DNA from: JACQSU01 sp964359785
GTDB taxonomy: Archaea > Nanobdellota > Nanobdellia > Woesearchaeales > JAGWAF01
Assembly: GCA_964359785.1 (NCBI GenBank)
Contig: CAYHWL010000027.1
Span: 1 to 14,766 of the forward strand
DNA: 14,766 nt
Direction of reading: 5' to 3'
In this document: positions 1 through 6,061 of the stretch, piece after piece
Position numbering within the stretch: the stretch's first letter is position 1
Layout of the letters: each line of letters begins with the position of its first letter
Made by a program: the position numbers and the translations under genes
Notes under the pieces: generated by a model
What the model was told of the DNA's origin: nothing
Databases searched by the model: none
Seen by the model: the letters and a program-made list of their open reading frames with translations, nothing else

Positions 1-653
1 TTATTGTTGGATAAGATGGCCTCAAGGTGTGCCTTGGCAGATCTTTTCATGTTACAGTCGATGGTGTAGGTCTCGGGTCTGCCTTTTTGCAGATGCCTTC
101 TGTCTTTGGTCTGTGAATAGAGTCCGTCATGCAGGTCGTGATCGACTCCATGCACTACGTCATAGGTGTTATCTTTGTATGTCCGCAGTTCACTTGATGT
201 CATCACTCCTTTTATGAGGTCTTTGTAGAATACTTCTTTTAGTACCTCGCTTGCGATCTTGCATTTATTGTCCTGCGCTTGCAGGTAGCTTGCGCATACA
301 AGCGATGCGTAAAGCGAGGCGCTTGTTATCCTTGGCGCCCCAAATGATTTGTCGTGTATGCTTTCCGCGATGTGCAGGTGGGCTGTTTTTTGGGGTGTGG
401 GGTTTTTGTGTAGTATGATCGGGTATTTGCATATCCCTTCAGGCACGATCAGATCGATGAATCGGTATCCGTCTGGTGTTTTCTCGATCCGGTCGCAATA
501 TTGGAGGTCAAGATGCATCTCATTGTTCTCATAGGGTGTGATTAGCTCAAGGTAATCTTTTGGCCGTCTTGCAAAGCCAGCCCTTCTCTGTGCAAGTGTG
601 GTCCTGCGCCAAGCCTTCTCCATAGCTATGATGTGCTCACGGATGATCCCCAT
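1..653 (-). CDS. Unrecognised protein, C-terminus off the left edge
   Basis: The reading frame is open from an ATG at 653 down to base 1, giving about 217 visible residues starting MGIIREHIIAMEKAWRRTT; the stop lies outside the window. The frame has a stop at 687-689 just upstream, so the N-terminus is bounded. A TTTTTAAG box at 678-685 sits about 28 bases before this ATG, consistent with a leaderless transcript. The N-terminal 40 residues are basic and helical. Later parts mix polar and aromatic residues, with several Cys and His (for example YDVVHGVDHDLHDGLY), but no motif I recognise. It is the last gene of the minus-strand run and is separated from the lipoprotein gene by a poly-T tract. 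Function unknown. That it is coding is likely from the long open frame and the promoter position. Confidence 0.7.
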   Translation of the reverse strand, partial: MGIIREHIIAMEKAWRRTTLAQRRAGFARRPKDYLELITPYENNEMHLDLQYCDRIEKTPDGYRFIDLIVPEGICKYPIILHKNPTPQKTAHLHIAESIHDKSFGAPRITSASLYASLVCASYLQAQDNKCKIASEVLKEVFYKDLIKGVMTSSELRTYKDNTYDVVHGVDHDLHDGLYSQTKDRRHLQKGRPETYTIDCNMKRSAKAHLEAILSNN

Positions 654-677
654 ATTCTCTTTAAAAATCGAGTCTGC

Positions 678-685
678 CTTAAAAA
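678..685 (-). promoter_or_regulatory. TATA box of the left-edge gene
   Basis: Minus strand reads AACTTTTTAAGGC. The box centre is about 28 bases before the ATG at 653, which fits archaeal leaderless initiation. It lies immediately after the poly-T stretch of the preceding gene. Confidence 0.5.
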
Positions 686-692
686 GTTATAC

Positions 693-706
693 AAAAAAAG
701 AAAAAA
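693..706 (-). terminator. Poly-T terminator after the lipoprotein gene
   Basis: On the minus strand, six T, one C and seven T begin about ten bases after the lipoprotein stop codon (TAG, 715-717). Archaeal RNA polymerase terminates at such oligo-T runs without needing a hairpin, and none is obvious here. Confidence 0.6.
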
Positions 707-714
707 GGATGGAT

Positions 715-1029
715 CTACTCTATCGACACATCTACGTCGCTTGCGACGCCCGTATCCGGGTTCTCTCCCACATCGAGGTCTTCAGCTGATATGCCAAGGT
801 CACTCTCTGCTCCATCAGGCGTTTTGGCGTTCTCTGATGTTGATGGGACCGGTGCCGCCAGAGGTAGTTCGACTGGTGTGGCCGAGGGTGTCGGCGCTTC
901 TGCCGCTTTTGGCAGTTCCACTGGCGCTGTTGGCGCCGCTGGAGGGGTTAACGCTTTTTGTCCGCATCCTGCCAATGATAGCATAGCCAAAATTCCTATT
1001 ATCAATCCGAGTGTAGTGATTTTGTTCAT
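715..1029 (-). CDS. Small proline/alanine-rich lipoprotein
   Basis: A 104-residue protein with a lipoprotein signal: MNK, a hydrophobic stretch, then the lipobox LAGC with the lipidated Cys at residue 22. The mature part is low-complexity, rich in Pro, Ala, Glu and Asp, and contains an imperfect repeat (APVELPKAAEAP and TPVELPLAAPVP). It ends very acidic. It is probably an extended surface spacer anchored by its N-terminal lipid; no enzymatic domain is visible. Its ATG overlaps the stop of the upstream coiled-coil gene in an ATGA, so the two are very likely translationally coupled and may act together at the envelope. The lipobox and the overlap favour this strand over the plus-strand frames here. 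Confidence 0.75.
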   Translation of the reverse strand: MNKITTLGLIIGILAMLSLAGCGQKALTPPAAPTAPVELPKAAEAPTPSATPVELPLAAPVPSTSENAKTPDGAESDLGISAEDLDVGENPDTGVASDVDVSIE

Positions 1030-1916
1030 TGTGGACCACCGTTCTTTCTTGCGCCTTTAAGCGCGTTTTTGATCTCTTCGCTCGCTGTTTTTATCGTCTC
1101 CCAGACTGTGGCGAATTCTCCTTCGCTGTATTTCTTGCCGGGCAAGGCGATCTGTCTTGCGGCGTCAAGCTTTGCTTTGGCGGCGGTGAAATCGACGGTC
1201 ACGTTCTTCTCGATAGCTTTCTTTTCTGCTTTCTCGATAAGTGAGGTGAGTTTGGTTATCTCGAAATTCGCCTGCGCGTGCAGTTGTGAGTTTCGCAGCT
1301 CTTCGCGCGCCGTTTTCACAGCGTCCTTGTCTCCGCTAGAGAGTGCGTCGGTCAATTTGTCCTTTTGCTCTTTGGCTTTTTTGGAGATCTCTTCCATATT
1401 TGTGGTATTGATCCCTCTGGTTTTCAGATCCGCGATCTTCTTCTCATGTCGTGAGTATTGTTCATCCGAGATTTTCTTGGCCGCGTCTGCTTGGCTTTTT
1501 AGCGCGTCGCTTTGGCATGCCTTGAATGTGTCCTGGGCATTCTTCAATGCCTCTCGTCCGGCCTTGCGCTCTTCTTGCGTGGCGTTTCCGCCTTTGCGTG
1601 CGAGGATGACGCCTCTCTTGCTTTCCTTTAGGTCCTCGTTGAGTTTCTTCGCCGCGAGATCGAAGGTCTTTTTGTCCGTCGCCGCCTTTAGCGTTGACAG
1701 ATCTGCGTCCAACAGGGTCTTTAATGTGTTGGAATCTTCTGATTTCAACAGATCCAACTGGGTCTTTGTCAGATCCACTGCGCAGGATAGATGCGCTGTT
1801 CTTGCGTTCATCGCAAGTCCTCTTGCTTCTTTTAACGGTCCGTCTCTGCCTTCATCGGCTAGAGCGCCGGTCGCTAGAAGGAGCGACACTATAAACAGAC
1901 TAAGGATTTTTTTCAT
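1026..1916 (-). CDS. Secreted helical (coiled-coil) protein
   Basis: A 296-residue protein with a Sec signal peptide (MKKILSLFIVSLLLATGALA, cleavage likely before DEG). The rest is almost wholly helical and charged, with many Lys, Glu, Ala and Asp in heptad-like spacing, which suggests long coiled coils outside the membrane. Two Cys are present (residues 45 and about 133), which could form a disulphide. The start is supported by a strong ribosome-binding site (AGGAGGG, about 7 bases before ATG) and by a TATA box at 1959-1966 implying a leader of about 20 bases. The stop overlaps the lipoprotein start. No catalytic motif is seen; a structural envelope role is inferred. A 311-codon plus-strand frame over this gene is a shadow. 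Confidence 0.8.
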   Translation of the reverse strand: MKKILSLFIVSLLLATGALADEGRDGPLKEARGLAMNARTAHLSCAVDLTKTQLDLLKSEDSNTLKTLLDADLSTLKAATDKKTFDLAAKKLNEDLKESKRGVILARKGGNATQEERKAGREALKNAQDTFKACQSDALKSQADAAKKISDEQYSRHEKKIADLKTRGINTTNMEEISKKAKEQKDKLTDALSSGDKDAVKTAREELRNSQLHAQANFEITKLTSLIEKAEKKAIEKNVTVDFTAAKAKLDAARQIALPGKKYSEGEFATVWETIKTASEEIKNALKGARKNGGPQ

Positions 1917-1958
1917 GTGTTTCCCTCCTATTTGTATGAGAAGGAGCGGAAAAAAATA

Positions 1959-1966
1959 CTATATAA
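1959..1966 (-). promoter_or_regulatory. TATA box of the coiled-coil/lipoprotein operon
   Basis: Minus strand TTATATAG, with its centre about 46 bases from the ATG at 1916. The predicted start of transcription is near 1937. This leaves a leader of about 20 bases that holds the AGGAGGG ribosome-binding site (1923-1929). Confidence 0.55.
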
Positions 1967-1987
1967 TACCTTTGGATGGCAAGTCCA

Positions 1988-2482
1988 TCATCCCATATCT
2001 ATAGTATTTGCCTCTTTGTGGCCCATGTGGGCGAGTGTCGTCTTCCATAATAGTCCTATCTTCATCATGTCGTTGTAGAATTTTGTGCTTATCTTGTAGG
2101 TCTTCTTATACAGATTATAATCAATCAACCCCATGGATTTCATGGGTGTCAAGATGCGGTCATAGAATTGTCTTTTGTTGTAGTTGAGCCCGTCTTCGTC
2201 GGCTACAGGCGATCCACGTTTTGGCGTCGGAGCCATGTCCTCTTCCATCGGGAATCGGAGTCTCACTTTCTTTCCTTTGTATGGTCCGCTGTCGAGCACG
2301 GTTTCGTATCTTCCTTCGTGGAGCTCTGTGGCGAACATGCTCATCTGGGTCTTTCCTATCTCTCCGCCATTGTGTATCATGTATTTGATGAGCTCTTTTG
2401 CGACTATGACTTGTGTGGGTGTCTTGAATATCGTCTCAAAGATGTCGTTTGGCAGGTTCTCTCTGTCGTACAGTATTACCAT
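1988..2482 (-). CDS. Possible winged-helix protein
   Basis: A 164-residue soluble protein, MVILYDRENLPNDIF at the start. The N-terminal half (residues 21-60) reads like a helix-rich domain. Residues 104-148 (QFYDRILTPMKSMGLIDYN, then KKTYKISTKFYNDMMKIGLL) have the helix-turn-strand rhythm of a winged-helix C-terminal half, so a DNA-binding role is possible but unproven. The start is supported by GGGGTGG (2490-2496) 7 bases before ATG and by a TATA box at 2540-2547. It is divergent from ftsZ, and the two promoters lie back to back within 40 bases, so it could regulate ftsZ or itself; that is inference. There is no Cys motif and no transmembrane segment. Confidence 0.6.
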   Translation of the reverse strand: MVILYDRENLPNDIFETIFKTPTQVIVAKELIKYMIHNGGEIGKTQMSMFATELHEGRYETVLDSGPYKGKKVRLRFPMEEDMAPTPKRGSPVADEDGLNYNKRQFYDRILTPMKSMGLIDYNLYKKTYKISTKFYNDMMKIGLLWKTTLAHMGHKEANTIDMG

Positions 2483-2539
2483 AAGCTTTCCACCCCAGTT
2501 TGTTTTTCTGGTCGGCTAGTATATTAATCTTGGTGTCCA

Positions 2540-2547
2540 TATATAAA
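2540..2547 (-). promoter_or_regulatory. TATA box of the 1988-2482 gene
   Basis: Minus strand TTTATATA. Predicted transcription start near 2517, leaving a leader of about 35 bases that holds the GGGGTGG ribosome-binding site. Confidence 0.55.
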
Positions 2548-2569
2548 TGTGGTCTTTAGTGGCGAAATG

Positions 2570-2577
2570 TTTATATA
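2570..2577 (+). promoter_or_regulatory. TATA box of ftsZ
   Basis: The sequence GCGAAATGTTTATATAG contains a purine-rich B-recognition-like element followed by TTTATATA. Predicted transcription start near 2600 gives an unusually long leader of about 115 bases before the ATG at 2715. Confidence 0.65.
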
Positions 2578-2626
2578 GTGGTAAATTTGATAATAGTATA
2601 CGATTTCGGATACTAGGTGACACAAA

Positions 2627-2663
2627 GGCTGAGCCGTGCGTAATAGTAGGGCTTGGCTCAGCC
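2627..2663 (+). promoter_or_regulatory. Perfect inverted repeat in the ftsZ leader
   Basis: GGCTGAGCC (2627-2635) and GGCTCAGCC (2655-2663) are exact reverse complements separated by 19 bases. Each half is itself a palindrome with one central base (GGCT-N-AGCC), so the pair could be an RNA stem or two protein-binding sites 28 bases apart. It lies between the predicted transcription start and the ribosome-binding site AGGAGGG (2701-2707). A regulatory role is inferred. Confidence 0.45.
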
Positions 2664-2714
2664 GGAATTGAAATCAAAGGACCGCAAAAAAGACCAAAAA
2701 AGGAGGGATGACAG

Positions 2715-3779
2715 ATGGATTTTATCGTGGAGAGGGCCAAAGAGAAGGCGAATAATTACGACGATTTTGATGTGGGTCAAGCCAATATCAAGGTCATCGG
2801 CTGTGGTGGAGGAGGAAACAACATGGTTTCCTGGCTTCACAAGAAGGGTATCCGTGGAGCGGAGATCATCGCTTGCAACACGGACAAACAGCACTTGGAC
2901 ATCACAAGTTCTGACAAGAAGTTCCTGCTAGGCAAGGACCTCACGCGCGGTCTTGGTTGCGGTGGTTTCCCGACAAGGGGAGCTGAAGCGGCTCAAGAGT
3001 CACTGGGTCACATCCGAGAGTTCCTCAAAGGTTGTGATATGGCTTTTGTCTGTTGCGGTATGGGTGGAGGCACTGGTACTGGTGCGGCTCCAGTCATAGC
3101 GTCAGTGGCAAGAGACATGGGCGCGATTGTGATTGGGACGGTTACTATGCCATTCAACATCGAGCGTGCTCGTGTCGATAAGGCAGAGTTTGGTCTCAAC
3201 CAGCTTCGTCAGGTCTCAGACACAGTCATCGTTATTGACAACAACCGCCTAGTGCAGATCGCTGGTAACCTGCCGGTCCAACAGGCGTTCGCTGTCGCAA
3301 ACGAGCTTGTCTCGACAATGATCAAAGGTATAGTGGAGACTATCGCTATTCCATCGCTAGTCAATCTGGACTATGCTGATGTCAAGGCTATCATGACCAA
3401 CGGCGGCGTCGCTGCCATTGGTATTGGTGTCTCTGACACAGAGAACCGTGTGCAGGAAGCTGTCAAAGGCGCGTTATCAAACCCGCTTCTTGACATAACC
3501 TACGATGGTGCGACTGGCGCTATCATCCACGTCTGCGGCGGACCTGACCTCACTCTTGATGAGATCAACCGCATCGGTGAGATGGTCACCGAGAACATGG
3601 ACCCAGACGCGAACGTCATCTGGGGCGCCCGTGTAGCTGATGAGATGAAGGGCAAGGTCATGGTCATGACGATCATAACCGGTGTCCACTCTCCATGGAT
3701 CCTTGGCAAGGGTGACAAGAAGGTTGCTCACGCGAGGACAGCCAAGATCAACGATGAGCTTGGCATAGAGACTCTCTAA
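2715..3779 (+). CDS. ftsZ: Cell-division GTPase FtsZ
   Basis: A 354-residue tubulin-like GTPase that polymerises into the division ring at mid-cell. The N-terminal nucleotide-binding domain has the GCGGGGNN loop (29-36), the CNTDKQ strand (54-59) and the tubulin signature GGGTGTG (117-123). The T7 loop that catalyses GTP hydrolysis on the neighbouring subunit is intact as NLDYAD (217-222). The activation domain follows to about residue 325, with a short tail ending IETL. A typical archaeal N-terminal extension (about 22 residues) precedes the GTPase fold. Length is normal. The start is fixed by AGGAGGG 7 bases upstream. It is a single-gene transcript: its own promoter with a long structured leader on one side and a T-rich terminator on the other. 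Many archaea have two FtsZ paralogues; I cannot say which this is. Confidence 0.97.
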   Translation: MDFIVERAKEKANNYDDFDVGQANIKVIGCGGGGNNMVSWLHKKGIRGAEIIACNTDKQHLDITSSDKKFLLGKDLTRGLGCGGFPTRGAEAAQESLGHIREFLKGCDMAFVCCGMGGGTGTGAAPVIASVARDMGAIVIGTVTMPFNIERARVDKAEFGLNQLRQVSDTVIVIDNNRLVQIAGNLPVQQAFAVANELVSTMIKGIVETIAIPSLVNLDYADVKAIMTNGGVAAIGIGVSDTENRVQEAVKGALSNPLLDITYDGATGAIIHVCGGPDLTLDEINRIGEMVTENMDPDANVIWGARVADEMKGKVMVMTIITGVHSPWILGKGDKKVAHARTAKINDELGIETL

Positions 3780-3781
3780 GA

Positions 3782-3812
3782 TTTCTTTTTCTCTTATTTT
3801 TTTGTTTTTGTA
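3782..3812 (+). terminator. T-rich terminator after ftsZ
   Basis: Directly after the TAA, the plus strand has runs of five, seven and five T broken by single bases (TTTCTTTTTCTC, then TTTTTTTG). This matches an archaeal oligo-T terminator and separates ftsZ from the vapBC promoter. Confidence 0.65.
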
Positions 3813-3840
3813 TCTATCTGATTAGGTTCTTGACGAAACA

Positions 3841-3848
3841 TTTTTATA
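3841..3848 (+). promoter_or_regulatory. TATA box of vapBC
   Basis: CGAAACA followed by TTTTTATA. The centre is about 27 bases before the ATG at 3872, so the transcript is probably leaderless; this argues for 3872 rather than 3830 as the start of vapB. Confidence 0.6.
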
Positions 3849-3871
3849 CCACCTTTTCTACCTGTACCACT

Positions 3872-4111
3872 ATGACCCTTAAAAGCATGAAGATTAGCGA
3901 GGATAACTATCGTTGGCTTGTCTCGGTAGCCGGAGATCTGCAATCCAAGTCAGGCGCGCCCGTATCCCTAGACGAAGCAATCTTCTCTCTAAGAAAAGGC
4001 AGGTCGATTAGTGAGCTGGCTGGCTCGTGGGATATGTCAGACGAGGAAGCAGAGAAGATCAAGAGAGATCTGAAAAAAGGGTGGAAATCATGGCAGATAG
4101 AATCTGTATAG
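3872..4111 (+). CDS. vapB: VapB-type antitoxin
   Basis: A 79-residue protein (MTLKSMKISEDNYRWLVSVA at the start). The N-terminal segment KISEDNYRWL is the short strand plus helix typical of archaeal ribbon-helix-helix VapB antitoxins. The C-terminal third is charged (DEEAEKIKRDLKKGWKSW) and would wrap the toxin. The role is inferred mainly from position: its last 22 bases overlap the start of the PIN-domain toxin. It would neutralise VapC and repress the shared promoter. The frame opens earlier at 3830, but that start lies upstream of the predicted transcription start. A third ATG at 3887 is also possible. The sequence is diverged, so the family assignment is moderate. Confidence 0.7.
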   Translation: MTLKSMKISEDNYRWLVSVAGDLQSKSGAPVSLDEAIFSLRKGRSISELAGSWDMSDEEAEKIKRDLKKGWKSWQIESV

Positions 4112-4485
4112 ACACAAACATCCTAATTGGTTTCTTGAGGAAAGATCCAGTGGTGACTGCATGGATCACGTCACGAGAAAAAGATTGTATCCTCGCCACT
4201 ACTATGATTAACTCATTTGAATTGTACTCTGGAGCATACTCTAGCGCCAACAGATCTAAGAACTTAAGGGCGGTCAAGGAGTTGCTTTCACGTGTTATCG
4301 TTCTGCATCTTACTGATGTCGCAAGCGAGAAAGCGGGCCAATATTATGCTGACTTGAGAGCTAAAGGGCAGTCCATCGAATTCAGGGATATCCTTGTAGG
4401 GGCTATTGCCGCATCCGAGGGGTTTCGTTTAAAGACATCTAACGTTTCTCACTTCTCGAGGATGTCTGGATTGGTTCTTGACTAG
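4090..4485 (+). CDS. vapC: VapC-type PIN-domain ribonuclease toxin
   Basis: A 131-residue PIN-domain protein. Acidic active-site residues are visible: D8 in CIDTNILIGFL, E44 in NSFELYSGAY and D100 in IEFRDILVGAIAA. The C-terminal TSNVSHF (116-122) is the usual T-x-N-x-x-(D/H)-F motif. VapC toxins cut tRNA or rRNA with Mg2+ when free of VapB. The start at 4090 is chosen because GGGTGG lies 5 bases upstream and because the PIN fold begins right there; the longer frame from 4027 would add 21 residues that are only antitoxin sequence in another frame. It is co-transcribed with vapB. The palindrome array begins about 30 bases after its stop. Confidence 0.88.
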   Translation: MADRICIDTNILIGFLRKDPVVTAWITSREKDCILATTMINSFELYSGAYSSANRSKNLRAVKELLSRVIVLHLTDVASEKAGQYYADLRAKGQSIEFRDILVGAIAASEGFRLKTSNVSHFSRMSGLVLD

Positions 4486-4515
4486 ACAGCATCGATTATT
4501 TCAAAGTTGGGTCTA

Positions 4516-4675
4516 ATACAACATAAAGCTCGGCTTTATGTGTACAAACACAGCTCGGCTGTGTTTTGTACAACACGGATAGTGGTCCGTGTGTACACAA
4601 AATCCCGTGGGATTTTGTTGTACAACATAAATCATAGATTTATGTGTACAAACACAGCTCGGCTGTGTTTTGTAC
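4516..4675 (+). repeat. Tandem array of six variable palindromes with GTAC joints
   Basis: Six short inverted repeats follow one another with period 25-27 bases; joints start at 4516 (ATAC), 4542, 4568, 4593, 4620, 4646 and 4672 (all GTAC). Arms and loops, in order: ACATAAAGC/TCG (4521-4541), AAACACAGC/TCG (4546-4566), ACACGGA/TAGTGG (4573-4592), ACAAAATCCC/GT (4597-4618), ACATAAATC/ATA (4625-4645) and AAACACAGC/TCG (4650-4670). Units 2 and 6 are identical; units 1 and 5 share outer arms but differ at the tip with matching changes on both sides. The array lies between convergent vapC and ATPase genes and has no credible coding. It differs from CRISPR because the supposed spacers are themselves palindromes. 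Possible roles are a REP-like mobile element, an RNA structure or a protein-binding array. Confidence 0.85.
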
Positions 4676-4697
4676 CTCGGAGCTTGCTCAATTGGGG
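4672..4697 (+). repeat. Terminal hairpin of the palindrome array
   Basis: After the last unit the joint changes to GTACC and a different hairpin follows (GAGC-TT-GCTC, 4680-4689), then TTGGGG. The same GTACC...GCTTGC...TTGGG layout with identical 20-base spacing from GTACC to TTGGG ends the single copy at 7970-7994. It therefore looks like a fixed end of this element. Confidence 0.6.
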
Positions 4698-4722
4698 AGC
4701 CAGTTTTCAGGCATTTTCTCTA

Positions 4723-5829
4723 TTATATACCTCTCTTCAGCTTTTCGAAAATGGCGACAATGGGGGATTTCTCCAGTTTATAACGTCCATAACTCACTTT
4801 CTTGATGACTTTCAGCTTGATTAATCTGCCTACATATGGTGGACTTATGTCTTGATTCGCTATCTCTTGGCTTTGGAACACTTCCTTGTTAAGACCGATG
4901 ATTTTCAGGAACGAGAGGATATCTACGTCAGAAGCGTGTGGGATTTCATGGCTTAGCCAGGCTTTACCCATTTCGACTGCATTTTCCACAGAATCCGAAA
5001 CCGCCTTTGCGGTTATTTTTTCCCCTTCTCTGTAACTTGCCTTTGCAAGGCATTGCACTAGGTAAGGATATCCTAGTGTGAAGTTGTATAGGCCTTTGAT
5101 GGCTTCATCACCCCACTGTGTGCTTTCATTTTTCACGCCCAATTCTAATACCTCTTTTGTTTCGGTATAGTCAAATCTTGATATGTTATGACTGGCCCCT
5201 GAGAATATCCTAGCAATAGGTGAGTATACCCCGACTAATCTCTCTTCGAATTCTACTCCCCCAGATATCACTAAGAGGATTGGGAGATCAGCAACTTCCT
5301 CCATCATGGTTTTCAATTCACCTAATGCGTTTAATTCCAGTTCATCCGCTTCATCGATGGCGATTATTATGCACGATGCCTCTTTTAGGGATCTCAACGC
5401 CATTTTCCAGACTTGGAAATGGGAGAGGGAGTTTTGCTCTTTCTCGATGTCGATGCCTACGCCAAAAGCATTCAAGCCAGCTATATTCTTTCCGAGCTCT
5501 TTCATTTTCTGGACTAGGTTCTGTCTTTCTCTTATTCTGACATTCAACTCTTCCAGTAATATGCGGTACAAAGATTCAGAACTTGTGGGGGCAGACAGGC
5601 GTCGATAGATTATGATGATATCTAATCGGTTCGATTCCGTCGTGATGTCGATGAATTTCTTGAGCAATGAAGTCTTCCCCACTCCCCTATGCCCATAGAT
5701 TAACACCCCTCCAGGTTGTTTGCTGGTAAGCGCCCCATTCAACCTTTCTTTGAATGAATTGATCATGGCCCTCCTTCCGCCAAAATAGGTTGGTTTCACA
5801 GGATTTTGCGGATCATAGGGATTGGGCAT
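4723..5829 (-). CDS. AAA+ ATPase with C-terminal winged helix
   Basis: A 368-residue P-loop ATPase from ATG 5829. It has Walker A GHRGVGKTS (46-54), Walker B IIIAIDEADE (154-163), a following strand ILLVISGG (184-191), a possible arginine finger in YSPIARIFSG (202-211) and the GYPYLVQ motif (253-259) of the archaeal AAA_16/Orc-like ATPase group. Residues 300-365 form a likely winged helix (IANQDISPPYVGRLIKLKVI), so it may bind DNA. Substrate unknown. The frame extends back to a GTG at 5937, but that part overlaps a zinc-ribbon gene in another frame. ATG 5829 has GGGAG 6 bases upstream and follows that gene's stop by one base. It converges on the palindrome array, whose tail ends 25 bases past its stop. 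Confidence 0.85.
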   Translation of the reverse strand: MPNPYDPQNPVKPTYFGGRRAMINSFKERLNGALTSKQPGGVLIYGHRGVGKTSLLKKFIDITTESNRLDIIIIYRRLSAPTSSESLYRILLEELNVRIRERQNLVQKMKELGKNIAGLNAFGVGIDIEKEQNSLSHFQVWKMALRSLKEASCIIIAIDEADELELNALGELKTMMEEVADLPILLVISGGVEFEERLVGVYSPIARIFSGASHNISRFDYTETKEVLELGVKNESTQWGDEAIKGLYNFTLGYPYLVQCLAKASYREGEKITAKAVSDSVENAVEMGKAWLSHEIPHASDVDILSFLKIIGLNKEVFQSQEIANQDISPPYVGRLIKLKVIKKVSYGRYKLEKSPIVAIFEKLKRGI

Positions 5830-5830
5830 C

Positions 5831-5974
5831 TCAATCTCCCTTTCCTTTAAGGATATCCCAATAGAGGCTTTTGCATTTTGGACATATGAGCGGATCAATG
5901 GTTCCGCGTGGGACCCATTGATGGCCGCATCTATCACATTGGAGTTTTGAGATTTGTATAATCACACGACCCAT
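5831..5974 (-). CDS. Zinc-ribbon microprotein upstream of the ATPase
   Basis: A 47-residue protein starting MGRVIIQISKLQ. Two Cys pairs, CDRC (13-16) and CPKC (31-34), are separated by 14 residues with the knuckle sequences CGHQW and CKSLYWD: a complete four-Cys zinc ribbon. It should bind one Zn2+ and may contact nucleic acid or a partner protein; its exact role is unknown. The start is supported by AGGTGAGG (5978-5985) and by a TATA box at 5996-6003, whose 26-base distance would make the mRNA nearly leaderless. Its TGA is followed by one base and then the ATPase ATG, so the two form an operon and may act together. It is too short for common length cut-offs. Confidence 0.8.
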   Translation of the reverse strand: MGRVIIQISKLQCDRCGHQWVPRGTIDPLICPKCKSLYWDILKGKGD

Positions 5975-5995
5975 AAACCTCACCTGACAGCCATC

Positions 5996-6003
5996 TATAT
6001 AAA
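5996..6003 (-). promoter_or_regulatory. TATA box of the zinc-ribbon/ATPase operon
   Basis: Minus strand AAGTTTATATAG. The centre is about 26 bases before the ATG at 5974. If transcription starts at the usual distance, the AGGTGAGG at 5978-5985 would fall just outside or at the very 5' end of the mRNA. Confidence 0.6.
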
Positions 6004-6061
6004 CTTATTTATTGTTTACCCATATAGGTAATAATTATACAGGGATAGCATCTTTTTTGTA

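Noticed and set aside
1069..2004. 311-codon plus-strand frame opposite the coiled-coil gene
   Set aside because: It is the antisense of a gene with a signal peptide, a strong ribosome-binding site and a promoter. The Ser/Phe-rich translation is typical of reading Lys/Glu/Ala-rich coding DNA backwards.
4027..4089. 21-residue N-terminal extension of VapC
   Set aside because: It precedes the PIN fold, lies wholly within vapB in another frame, and ATG 4090 has a GGGTGG at good spacing.
4516..4675. CRISPR array
   Set aside because: The period is only 26 bases, the constant part is just 4-6 bases, each unit is self-complementary, and there are no cas genes nearby.
4507..4824. 105-codon frame through the palindrome array
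   Set aside because: Its sequence is dictated by the repeats and then by the antisense of the ATPase gene. No ribosome-binding site or natural protein pattern is seen.
5831..5937. N-terminal extension of the ATPase from GTG 5937
   Set aside because: It overlaps the zinc-ribbon gene in a different frame and lacks a ribosome-binding site; ATG 5829 has one.
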